Below are positions 11,889-21,290 of a stretch of DNA of 64,000 nt, one piece after another. This DNA is from Deroplatys truncata (taxonomy: Eukaryota > Arthropoda > Insecta > Mantodea > Mantidae). Under the pieces are notes generated by a model, which worked only from the letters and a program-made list of their open reading frames with translations, was not told the origin of the DNA and made no database searches. A program made the translations under genes and the position numbers. The stretch lies in the NCBI GenBank assembly GCA_030765065.1, contig CM060990.1, positions 278,903,341-278,967,340 on the forward strand, read 5' to 3'. The stretch's first letter is position 1. Each line of letters opens with the position of its first letter.

Positions 11889-12124
11889 AGAAAACGCTTT
11901 ACAGATAGCTCACCCCGGTCAATTTCTGCAGGAATGCAAGCGGTTTCTATTGAGAGAGATGGTTTCTGTACTCGGGAGAAGATCTTCTTGGTTTTAAAGT
12001 AAACACATAAATTGAAGTTACATACCTCATTCAATCTCCTGAAAAAGATCATGCAGAAACCATCTTTTTCAATAGCAGGAGAACGCTGGGCCTTCAATCA
12101 AGTAATCTTGATACCTAATACACT
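11889..12124. other. Junction between element A and element B
   Basis: The minus-strand ATPase homology stops near 11,888 and plus-strand polymerase homology starts near 12,125. Between them is an imperfect inverted repeat: 'ctattgagagagatggtttc' near 11,948 (+) is mirrored by 'gaaaccatctttttcaatag' near 12,056. Neither element end nor target duplication is seen here. Confidence 0.5.
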
Positions 12125-15100
12125 TCGATGGTCGATGAAATTCTAGAAAGCATCACGAATTGCGAAGGAGCTGCAAGCTCAAAATCTCTGCTCGCTGTCA
12201 GGGCTCTTGTTATTGGAACTAGCTTCTATGATCTCTTGAATGCATCGCGATACATAGAGCTACCCACTGCAATCAGAAGTAAGGGTGCTGTACTAAACAT
12301 AAAAACGACGATGGATACTGTTTTGCATGGTGTTTGATCGCTGCAAAATATCCCGCAAAGCGATACTGTTATAGACTGAGCAAATACCCTGCAAAACAGT
12401 GATTCACTGTATTCAGTTACAGTAGGATAGACTTCTCTGTAAGCCTACACCAGATTCCAGAGTTTGAACAGCAAAACCCAGAAGCATCAGTTTCAGCATT
12501 TGGATTAGAAAGGCAGTGCTCAATTATACCACTATACCAAACCAGTAGGAGGAAAGATTTCACCGTTAACCTATTACTAATCGAGCAGAATGGAAGATCT
12601 TACTACTGTGTGATTAAAGATATGTCAAGACTAATTGCAAGACATATCAGTAAATATGAAGGGAAATAGTGGGTATACGAGCCCTGCCTGAAGCACTTCA
12701 ATAATGAAGGTGCTTTTAGAAACCATCCATTGAAGTGCATGCAGTGCCAGGCGCTCAAAATGCCTAAGCAGGGTGAAGTGATTGAGTTATCATCCTACTC
12801 GAAGGGTACTCCAGTAAATTTTGTTGTGTATGCCGATATTGAGAGCGTGTTAGCCAGAGTTCAGTCCTGTGAGCCGTCGGCTAATCAGAGCTGGACTCGG
12901 GTTATACAGCATCATGAGGTTATATCTATATCTCTTAAGTTTGTATGTCGCCATGACGATTTGTTGTCGAGGTTTAAGCTATTAAGAGGTCCTGATGCAA
13001 TCAAGGAGTTCTTCATTGAGCTCAGGTTAATAGCCGATATGGTTATTGACCAATATAGCCGCAAAGAAGAAATGACCTGGACTGCAGAGGAAGTGGCTGA
13101 TTTCGGTAATGCTCTTCATTGACACATATGCTAGAAGGAGTTTGAAGTAGACGAATTGAAGGTACGCGATAACTGCCATGTGACTGGTGTATTCCTGGGG
13201 GCTGCTCATAATGCATGCAATTTAAATAGACGGGTACCTAATTTTATACCCAACTTTTTTCATTGCCTTAGCAACTATGACAGCCATTTTCTGATGCAAC
13301 AGCTTGCACATGATGATCACCCAATTTCGTGTATCCCAATTTCCTCAGAGACATATATATCATTCATCAAAGAGTACAGTACTATCTTTAGCTTTAAATA
13401 GCTTTAAGTTCTTGGACGACAAGCTATCTAGTTTAGCCTGCATGCTGAGCAGTGATAAGTTTAAGATCACTAACTCTGAGTACCCCGATCTCGAACATCA
13501 GCAGTTGGTGAGATCTAAGGAAATATTCCCTTACAGCTACGTCGACTCTCCTTCTAGGCTAGAAGAAACAGCACTGCCTATAACAGAACAATTCGACGAA
13601 ATCGGAAGAAGACTAAAATCATGCTGTCAAAGTTTGGAACACATTCAATATAAGAAATCTGGGTGAATACAGTGGCCTGTATTGGAAAACAGATACGCTC
13701 AGTTTGGCCGATGCATTCGAGAAGTTTAGGGACCTCTCTCTGGAGGTATACAATATGGACCGTGCTGATACTATACCCTGCCAGGACTTGCATTTGATGC
13801 CATGCTCAAGGTGACCAAAGTCAGGCTCGTCCTCATTCAGGACGAGAAAATGATAAAATTCTTTGAAGGAGGAATCAGGGGTGGTATGTGCAGCGTATCA
13901 AAGACATGCAAAAGCAAACAATGAATACCTTCCTGCACACGATGAAAAACAAAAGAAACCTACGTTTGGCCTATCCCGACGTTAATGATTTATATGGTGC
14001 TTCGATGACCAGCCCTATGCCACACAAAAACCTGAAGTGACTTTCGACAGAAGAAATTGCAATGATAAACCTCTTTGCTGTTGGCACTGATTTCCCAACT
14101 GGATACGTTTTGGAGGTCGACTTTCGGTACGCTGTGCATCTTCACGATGAGCACAATGACCCTCCTCTCTGCCCGAAAAGTGAGATAGCACCTGGAGGCC
14201 AATGCAAGAAACTGCTGACAACACTTGCGAATAAAGAGAAGTACAACTTGCACTACAGAAACCTCCAGCAGTGCATTGATTTAGGCATGAAGGTAAAGAA
14301 GATCCATAGAGTGGTTGCATATGATCAGTCAGAATGACTGAAATCCTACATTCAGATAAATACAGGGAGACGTGCCTGGGAAACTTCCAAATTACGTCAG
14401 AATTTATGGAAGTAAATGAAAAACTCTGTATATGGTAAATTTATTGAGAATGTACGCAAAAACAATGACTACCTTATCGTTACAAGTTGGAAGCAATGCA
14501 AGGAGTTGACAGCGCGACAAACTTACGTTCAGAGCATTTTATTTGCAGGAAATCTTGCAGGGATAGGACTTGCCAGAGAGGAAGTGTACATGAATAAACC
14601 CATATATATATAGGGTAAGCCATCCTTGACATTTCAAAACATCTAATATACAGCTTTTATTATAATATATTGAAACCAGGCCTAGAGAATTTAATTTTGA
14701 ACTATATGGTCACGGACTCATTTATACTGGAAAGCTTAACTGACATCTACAAATTTATCAGGGAAAACCAGGGACACTTTGACACATCAAATTATGAGGC
14801 ACAAAACTGCTATGGAATTACACAGCAAAACAAAAACATTTTATCAGCCTGTTCAAGGATGAGCTTGCATGGATAGCTATGATAGAATATCTTGGTTAAG
14901 GTCCAAGCTATATGTATACAGATACGAAGACCAAGCTGTGATGAAAGCAAAGGGCATCAACAAGATCGGTATGCAGAGCATAAATTTTGAGCACTATTTC
15001 GGCTGTCTAAACCGCATTAGAAAAACTATTTTAACAAAAATAACAACATTTCGAAATTCAAACATAAAGTCTCGACCATAGAGATGGATAAGGTCGCTCT

Positions 15101-15184
15101 CTGTGGTAGAGATGATAAAAGAAAACTTATTGATGGCTCAGACCAGATAATTGCCTGGGTTCACTACTGTCTGCGTGTGGCTGA
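12125..15184 (+). pseudogene. DNA polymerase B of element B, N-terminally truncated and decayed
   Basis: This second copy of the polymerase follows A segment by segment: DEILES.., YDLL, IELP, the DGYCFAWCL block (about 12,325), the zinc-like C...C block, LKCMQCQALKMP, exonuclease I as YADIESVLARV (about 12,830), the RDNCHVTGV.LGAAHNACNLN block with exonuclease II YDSHFL (about 13,280), and motif A as 'DVNDLYGASM' (about 13,980). Motif B is KNSVYGKFIENVRK (about 14,420) and motif C reads VTDS in place of DTDS (about 14,710). Everything upstream of the DILEN region, including the promoter and spliced exons of A, is absent. Many stops and frameshifts are present. Confidence 0.9.
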
Positions 15185-15930
15185 CCCTTGGCTGTATGCA
15201 TGTATATGTAAATGTATATGTCTAATTTTTTTATTTTAACTCTTTGTGGATATATACCTATTGATTTTTAGTTGTATCAAATGTTAACTCATGTTCGCAT
15301 GTTGATGAATGTACTGGTCTTTAATCATAGAATGTAGGCAAAAATGTGATTGTATATATAGTACATATGCAAATTGTTTTAGTTTCATGATTTGTTTTAA
15401 TGAAACTCTTTTCTGTTTATGAATTTATTGATTTTTAATTATATGGATATAAAATGCAAACAAAAATGTAGCCTGATGATCGTGTGTTTATGTATTCACG
15501 TATGTATGTGTGTATGTATGTATATATGTATGTATGTATGTATGTATGCAGGGGTTTAATCATAAAATGCAAATTATAATGTATCCGTATATATATATAT
15601 AAGTAAATTTTTAGTTTCATGAGTTTTTTTAGTTAAACTCATTTGTCCTATATATTTATTGATTTTAAGCACGTAAAATGCAAGTAAAAAGTGTAACCCT
15701 ACGATCACAAAAAGCATTACTGTTGAAAAAAATATGTTTTGAATAATGAATTTTGTTTATTCATTTTTTGCTTATTATTTAAGGTAAAATGCTTTTACAG
15801 GAAGAGTGCTATATTATGAAATAAAAAACACGCTTTATTGTGGATTGAAAGTCTTTTTATTTTCATAATTATTTTTTCTACAATAAATCCTTTCTGTTAA
15901 TCCATTAAATATTAGGGAATCCATGCCACT
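15185..15930. repeat. AT-rich repeat gap between polymerase B and integrase B
   Basis: No gene is seen. Degenerate units of roughly 180 bp share 'tttagtttcatgattt', 'tttattgatttttaatt' and 'aaaatgcaaacaaaaatgta'. A TATG/TGTA microsatellite lies at about 15,495-15,548. This is the convergent 3' side of the polymerase and integrase genes, as in element A. Confidence 0.6.
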
Positions 15931-16785
15931 TTACAAGAATCCTATTTCCTTGTCTGCGTAATACTTTTCACCCAGAAATGTATTAGGGTACAGTGTGTAT
16001 CGCAGTTCATGTCCATAAAAGGACCCATTTATCTCATCACCGTCATTGCCTATTAGCATGTATGTAACGGGATTGGTGTGATTCACTCGAACAACTTGAA
16101 ATATTTCAACACTCCAATTAGCTTCAAAGCCCTTTATAACATGTCCCTTGTCCCTGGATATCCTCACATATTCACCAACACTAAACTTTCTTGCCCCTCT
16201 CTTCTCTCTTCGATCTTGAGTGTAGTTATATACAGTCAGAGGAAGATCATTGTGCTTCACCTCTATAGGCTTCATTTGAGTAGTGTAGTGGTAAGCGTTG
16301 TTATATCTTGCAATGATCTGAGGTAAAAGATCTAGCCACCTATATGATCCCTTGGCTAGAAATTCGCGATACATCTTATTCGTTAAAGTTCTTATTAACC
16401 GTTCAACAGGCGCTGCCTTCACATGGGTATGGGTACTGTAGTGATTGATGTTATATTTTGTCATTAAATTTTTAAAATGCTTATTATAAAATGCTTTCCC
16501 ATTATCACATTGTATGTTCCTGGGCGGGCTTACCATTTCTTGCAGTATATCTTCCAAAGCCTTTACAACTTGAAGTAGTGTCTTGTCCTTTAGCGGTCTC
16601 GCATATGCCATTTTAGAGTAGAAGTTGTTTGCAATGTTGATGTACTTGAAATTCTTATTGATTTTTGCATGCGGTATCAACTCCACGAAGTCATGGAGTC
16701 CCTTGCTGATAATCTTTCGACGCATGATGTTTCTCCGGGCTAGAGCATGGAGCTTGCTTGCTCTATTTTGCTTCACTGATGTCAT
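15931..16785 (-). CDS. Retrovirus-like integrase of element B (intact frame, first catalytic Asp region missing)
   Basis: An uninterrupted 284-residue frame encodes a Polinton-type DDE integrase that would catalyse strand transfer of the element. In order it has a basic N-terminal part (ARRNIMRRKII), the core with CDNGKAFYN (second Asp) and KAAPVERLIRT (catalytic Glu), a 'SYRWLDLLPQIIARYNNAYH' helix region, and a chromodomain-like C-terminus (FSVGEYVRISR...NWSVEIF...GSFYGHEL). Where relatives have about six residues including the first catalytic Asp, this copy jumps from GLHD straight to FVELIP, so it should be inactive. Its start overlaps the domain X stop as ATGA. Confidence 0.9.
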   Translation of the reverse strand: MTSVKQNRASKLHALARRNIMRRKIISKGLHDFVELIPHAKINKNFKYINIANNFYSKMAYARPLKDKTLLQVVKALEDILQEMVSPPRNIQCDNGKAFYNKHFKNLMTKYNINHYSTHTHVKAAPVERLIRTLTNKMYREFLAKGSYRWLDLLPQIIARYNNAYHYTTQMKPIEVKHNDLPLTVYNYTQDRREKRGARKFSVGEYVRISRDKGHVIKGFEANWSVEIFQVVRVNHTNPVTYMLIGNDGDEINGSFYGHELRYTLYPNTFLGEKYYADKEIGFL

Positions 16786-17546
16786 GCTATAATCTTTGCC
16801 GCTTTTAGTTCTTGAATAATCTCTTCAATTACTTGAGTACGGTTGTTATTGCCGGCGTCTCTAGATGCCACAAGTAGCCTAAGGCGATCCACCAGATCAT
16901 TAGGGTCGGTCCAGTAGATGTAGTCTTGCCAAGTATTAGGGCGATATTCTTTTCACTGTAGCCCTAATCCCTTGTGTTTCGTTACTAAGGGACGTATAAC
17001 GATTTTATAGTTGTAGGAATTGCCCGATCTCAGCTGCCCATGCTTACTGAAGCTTCTTCGATGAACATGCGTTGCTTTAAGTATTTTACTGTATGTTTCA
17101 AGGTCATCTTCAGTGTATGCATGCATTTTAGGTATTTTCTTGAAGATAAGCTCCTTCAATCCAGGCGTGGTTTCATACGTTTCGTCGCCTATTCGAACTT
17201 TATTATTGATGAAATCAATGAACTTTTTCCTTATTATGTAGTTGCAATCCTCATATCGTACTCCATATGATGAATCTATTTCATTTCTGTCCTTCTTTCG
17301 AACTTTATTAAGGTAGTTGTTGAGTTTCTCGTCTTTCATCTCTTTCGGTGATTACACCTTGCTTGTAGTAGTATTCTTTTTCTGTATTTCAATTATATCT
17401 TGAAGCGGATCTGTCAATGGTTGAAGAGCTTCACTCATCACTCTCTGGGTTTCAAACTTCTGGCCTTTAAGAGAACGTAACTTTTCTCTTATAGCCTTCG
17501 TGTGCATAGCTACACATTCTATAAGCCGTATGCTCTCGCTGTCCAT
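16782..17546 (-). pseudogene. Domain X protein of element B
   Basis: About 254 codons start MDSESIRLIE and end just inside the integrase start. It has a helical N-terminus (HTKAIREKLRSLKGQKFE), a KKDRNEIDSSYGVRYED block, FINNKVRIGDETYETTPGLK(E)LI, DLETYSKILKATH and the C-terminal DPNDLVDRLRLLVASRDAGN..EEIIQELKAAKIIA. Only two stops break it: TAA upstream of MKDEKL (about 17,347) and TGA where element A has Trp (GLGLVWK). The family recurs in arthropod repetitive DNA and has no function known to me. Constant placement just upstream of integrase suggests co-translation with it. Confidence 0.7.
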
Positions 17547-17593
17547 ATTGAAATGACACGGAAATTAGACTTACGCATTAATATATACCCTAT

Positions 17594-18677
17594 TTATTTA
17601 GCTGACTTCAGTTTATAAGAGACTTTCAGCTCAATATTTAGAAAATGGCCGTCCCTTACACGATTTGCAGGAGCAGTGAAGCTTAGTTTATTGGCATTTG
17701 CAATTGGTGCCGGTAGAGCTCTAACCGACTTGTTTATTTCAAATAATGTATCGGGCATTACAGTAGGAGAAATTAGTGACGCCATATAGCAAGAAATTAT
17801 CTCTCCATTTACACTTGATTTGTAGTATTCTAGGCCTGTTGCTAACATGTACCTCTGTGGTTTCCCTCTGAAAGGCAACGACTGCAGTGTAATTATGTAC
17901 TCCGCTCTCATTTGCTCTACTAATGCATTTATGACACTCATTTGTCATTTAAGGGTATTTACATTATCCATTGTAGTTGTCAGGTGCTCATCTACTGATT
18001 GCTTGCGGTTCGCCATAGTTTCCATGTGTTTTCCCACTGTTTCTGTAACAGCGGTACTTATTGCGCCAAGTCTGCTGTTTAAATCTTGTTGTATTTCATT
18101 TTGTTTCCTTCGCATGAGAACTTTAACAAACTTTGTGTTGCTCCATCACTGCCATTGATATGATCTACTAGTTCTATTAGTCTTCCTTTTTTAAATTAAA
18201 CGTTACCGTGTGAATCGAGTGGCGGTGTTCCTGCACTTATATATATTCTAATACATGCTTCTTATTCGGCACGTCATGATCCTCTTGAGGTGGCAGCATT
18301 ATTTTCAATCTTATAGCTTCCAGTATGATGTTTCCATCGTCGCGTTTACGGGTATTTTTATTCAGATATTCCATTAGAGCATTATGTTGCACGTCTAGCA
18401 ACTTCTGGATGAGATCCCTAAGCGTAGTTAGAAGTTCGCCCTTGCGCTGATATGTCCTTTTTTCTGTAAACTCCGGCATTCGATTTGCAGTAGAAGACGT
18501 AAGCGTATCCACGTAGCGTTTAGTGCTTGCGTCGTCGTCATCCTAAAACTCCTAAACAATGCACAGTCTCTTGTTCCTGAATTGGTAATTTCCTTTTCCA
18601 TCTCTGTTTATGGTGAATTGATGTAGCGATCTTTTCACTGGCGCAGGCCTCTGTGATCCGTACCTGTCAATACTCAT
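17594..18677 (-). pseudogene. Fibre-like structural protein of element B with distinct C-terminal domain
   Basis: It starts MSIDRYGSQRPAP, followed by 'INRDGKGNYQFRNKRLC', the same opening as in element A. After a frameshift near 18.54 kb come a DDASTKRYVDTL..., a coil, and 'PPQEDHDVPNKKHV', a fibre-type DP..D..NK pattern. A Gln/Thr-rich stretch leads to a C-terminal module of about 115 residues (MSVINALVEQMRAEY...LKVSYKLKSAK). Element A mostly has repeated coiled coil there instead. I infer a virion fibre with an exchanged tip. Confidence 0.6.
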
Positions 18678-19376
18678 AATGAACTGTGAATGAGCAATTT
18701 CTTTATTATCAACTTTAATATATACATCGAATCCCCACATATATCGACCGTGATTCATCGGAAATTCATGAACTATTACCGTAAAGGGTCTTCCTTCTGA
18801 AGAGCTCTCCCAAACACCTTTGCACAAACCTTTAAATTCCGCATACGACGCATCTGTGTTTACGTAATCTTTATATATGTGCTTTAAGTTTAAATTGCCT
18901 TGTCTGAAGAGTGTGATCATGTTCGCATTATCACGAATTAAATGCTTCGGGTCTTTGGCATAGGATTGTGCTAGATATATAGAATCCACATTTCGATGTC
19001 TGCCCATGCTGTAGAAGGAGGCAATCTTGTCTTGCTTTTCAGTGATGACGTCATCAGATATAAATTTCTGATGGTTGCAAGACGCTTTCACCATCCTCAT
19101 GAGTATACACGCCTATACCCTCAAGATTTTTTAAGCAGCTTAACGAGATATTGATACTTATAGCGACTTTGAATAAATGTACACGTTTTCAAAGCGTAGT
19201 CCATTCTTGTGAAGTATCACATTGAGTAGTACATTTGTTTTTCCAGCACTGGAGCTACCTAGAATTAGCGCTCTAAGATTGCCAGGAAACAGCTTCCCGT
19301 GTCGATCGCGTCTAAAGTCGCTTTCAAAATCCAGCAGCTGAATAGGCAGCGACCACTCTTGCTTCACCAACTCCAT
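18678..19376 (-). pseudogene. FtsK/HerA-type genome-packaging ATPase of element B
   Basis: The N-terminal part has a clear Walker A, LGSSSAGKT, about 40 residues from the start MELVKQEW. A broken middle is followed by SDDVITEKQDKI (Walker B-like DD), SMGRHRNVDSIYLAQSY and PKHLIRDNANMITLF, typical of Polinton packaging ATPases, and a C-terminal GFDVYIK. Stops lie near 19,160 and between 19,100 and 19,140. Unlike element A there is no stop before the fibre start: the frame runs through HSQFI into MSIDRYG. Confidence 0.85.
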
Positions 19377-19489
19377 CTAACAACTAAAATTTAATAAATC
19401 ACCCTTAATGTATGTACGCTAATGAATGCAAGCAATGGCAGTGTATGAAGAAACTATCGGGCAATAAAATCAATTAGTATACCATGAGA

Positions 19490-19835
19490 GCTAAGGGGTT
19501 AAGGTCGCAAGAGATTCCGGTTTAATTAACTGTCTCATTAACCTGCTACCATTTAAAGCACATTTGCCCGGTTACAGATACTGCGGACCTGGGACAAAGC
19601 TAGAAAAAAGATTAAATATAGGGGACCCTGGAATCAACCGTTAGACGAAGCGTGCAAACTTAAAGACATTGCCTACGCTCAGCATAAGAACTCTGGTTCG
19701 ACAAACATTGCAGACAAAATCTTGACTGAAAAGGCGTGAAAAAGAGTGCAATCATCGGAAGCTACGTTAGCTGAAATGTTGGCAGCGCGACTAGTAACAA
19801 CAATTATGAAGCAAAAGGCTTGTTGGTGATGGATC
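19490..19835 (+). pseudogene. Parvovirus-like phospholipase A2 domain protein (decayed)
   Basis: On the plus strand LINCLINLLPFKAHLPGYR leads into YCGPGTKLEKRL, the calcium-loop motif of parvovirus-type PLA2 domains. After a frameshift near 19.64 kb it continues DEACKLKDIAYAQHKN, where the family has HD: the catalytic His is Lys (19,662-19,664). Then ADKILTEKA, TGA (in place of a family Trp), KRVQSSEATLAEMLAARLVTT follows the usual family C-terminus. Such domains help virions breach membranes. Neighbouring protease and capsid genes fit a minor virion protein, but this copy is broken three ways. Confidence 0.8.
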
Positions 19836-19839
19836 CAAG

Positions 19840-20001
19840 ATGAAGAAGCGAGGAGAATTTCTACCGCTCATACCAATTATTGCAGACCAAGGATCTGCCG
19901 CTGGAAGCGCAGCACAAATTGCCTCTGCAGTAAATAAGAAAAAGGCTGCAGATAAACAACTTGCCGAAATGATGAGACATAACAAAGAAATTGAAGCATG
20001 A
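19840..20001 (+). CDS. Small Ala-rich hydrophobic protein, possible pVI-like N-terminal region of protease ORF
   Basis: The 53-codon frame MKKRGEFLPLIPIIAD... has a basic start, a hydrophobic Leu/Pro/Ile segment, a Gly/Ala/Ser-rich middle (GSAAGSAAQIASAVNKKK) and a charged helix EMMRHNKEIEA. Similar segments sit between the PLA2 domain and protease in other Polintons I remember, and are reminiscent of adenovirus membrane-active pVI. That assignment is inference. After the TGA the frame continues KVLRVKKKNK, so the stop may be a mutation inside a longer fused ORF. Confidence 0.5.
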   Translation: MKKRGEFLPLIPIIADQGSAAGSAAQIASAVNKKKAADKQLAEMMRHNKEIEA

Positions 20002-20049
20002 GGGAAAGTTCTACGAGTGAAGAAGAAGAATAAGGTGAGGAACACCGAA

Positions 20050-20453
20050 AGGAAGAGGAGACAGCAAGAAAGGGAATTCAAAAACTCCGGCAGAGGGCTA
20101 TACTTGTCCCAGAAAAAGCATTGAGTCACATAGATCTCAACTGGTATGCCCGGCGTTTAGAGATTCCTCATTTTAGAGGTGTATACATGATCGATCAGCT
20201 ACCCTCAAGACCTCGTTACAGAGAGAGAATTATTGTCAATCTCGATTCTTCAGAGAATGAAGGCACTCATTGGGTTGCTATAAAGAAGGACGGTAACGTT
20301 TCATTTTACTTCGATAGCTTTGGAAACTTGAAGCCTCCAAAAGAGATAGAAAGGTAGTTCAGAGGCGGTAAGGTTCTGCATAACACTAAGAGGTTTCAGA
20401 GTTTCACCTCAGTTATCTGCGGACACTTGTGCTTGCAATTACTATCGCAATGA
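20050..20453 (+). pseudogene. Adenain-like cysteine protease
   Basis: Family landmarks are LPEKALSHIDLNWYA-like text, IPHFRGVYMIDQLP, IIVNLDSS, GTHWVAIKKD with the catalytic His (20,268-20,270), FYFDSFGNLKPP with the Asp (20,313-20,315) and VICGHLCLQLL with the catalytic Cys (20,418-20,420). All triad residues are kept. One TAG (20,355-20,357) replaces the Trp expected after KEIER and a frameshift lies near 20.05 kb. The protein would process virion precursors. The stop TGA overlaps the next start (ATGA at 20,450-20,453). Confidence 0.9.
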
Positions 20454-21193
20454 GTTACACTATTGTTGTCAGTGGCAACGAGTCTGTTCTTAGTACTTAC
20501 CTGGACCCTCCTCTTCAGTTAGATCTAAAGGGTCATTATGAGATTGCTCTATTGAATTTTGAAACCTTCTGTTCCATTGCTAATATTGATCGGAGTAATA
20601 ATCAATTTCATTACATACACAATGATGAAATTAATGTCATTGATATACCTGATGCAACTTATGAGATTACTGATATTAATGAGTACATCAGAGATAAACT
20701 AGGGTGGATAAGAATGTCTTCTTTATTGAACCCAATAATAAGGCAATGAAGGCTGTAATAATATGTCCTTTCGCTGTTGATTTTTCCAATGATCGTTCTA
20801 TAGGATCGCTACTGGACTTCAGCGGTAAAGTTATTCCAGCTAATCAGCTATCTGAATCTGACTTTCTGGTGAATATATTTAAGGTTAGCATCATACGGAT
20901 CTGTGCAGTATTGCAACAGGCTCTTTCATCGACGGTAAAATTGGACACTCGATCTATGAGCTTTTCCCGTCTGTTCCGCCTGGATATCATATTTCTCAAG
21001 AGCCGTCAAATCCAATTTACCTTCAATCATAAACACCAATGCTATAAAGCAAATTACTCTTCGTGTTGTGGGCCAGAACGGTTATATAATTGACTTTAGA
21101 AACGAAGATTATAAGCATAAGGCTTCACGTCCATTGCAATGGCAATATATTTTAGAAGAAGTCAGCGACGTCGGGGATATAACAATGAAGTGA
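20450..21193 (+). pseudogene. Minor capsid (penton-like) protein
   Basis: It starts MSYTIVVSGNESVLSTYLDPP, overlapping the protease stop. It continues through YEIALLNFETFCSIANI, then after a frameshift near 20,703 NVFFIEPNNKAMK and RSIGSLLDFSGKVIPAN, then in another frame GSFIDGKIGHSIYEFFPSV, PGYHISQEPSNPIYLP and ITLRVVGQNGYIIDFRNE. These blocks match the Polinton minor capsid family, a single-jelly-roll pentameric vertex protein by family knowledge. At least two frameshifts inactivate it. Confidence 0.85.
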
Positions 21194-21243
21194 TGCGACG
21201 TACGCCTCATACTCTGCCCTTGACACCCAGCGGGCTAACGTAA
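21139..21243 (+). CDS. Small Arg-rich ORF between minor and major capsid genes
   Basis: An intact 34-codon frame begins MAIYFRRSQRRRGYNNEVMRR and ends TPSGLT. Six of the first 13 residues or so are basic. It overlaps the minor capsid 3' end and lies 47 bp before the major capsid start. It could be a chance frame, or a short DNA-condensing core peptide analogous in placement and charge to adenovirus core peptides. No homology is claimed. Confidence 0.3.
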   Translation: MAIYFRRSQRRRGYNNEVMRRTPHTLPLTPSGLT

Positions 21244-21290
21244 CGCAATCGGTGATTCCTCCAGGTATTGGGCTTCAGAATCCTATAATC

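Noticed and set aside
16585-16640. The Asn in the ANNFYSK segment of integrase B as the mutated first catalytic residue
   Set aside because: That position corresponds to the VID.FSKY strand of relatives, not to the catalytic Asp, which lies upstream in ADLVEM.
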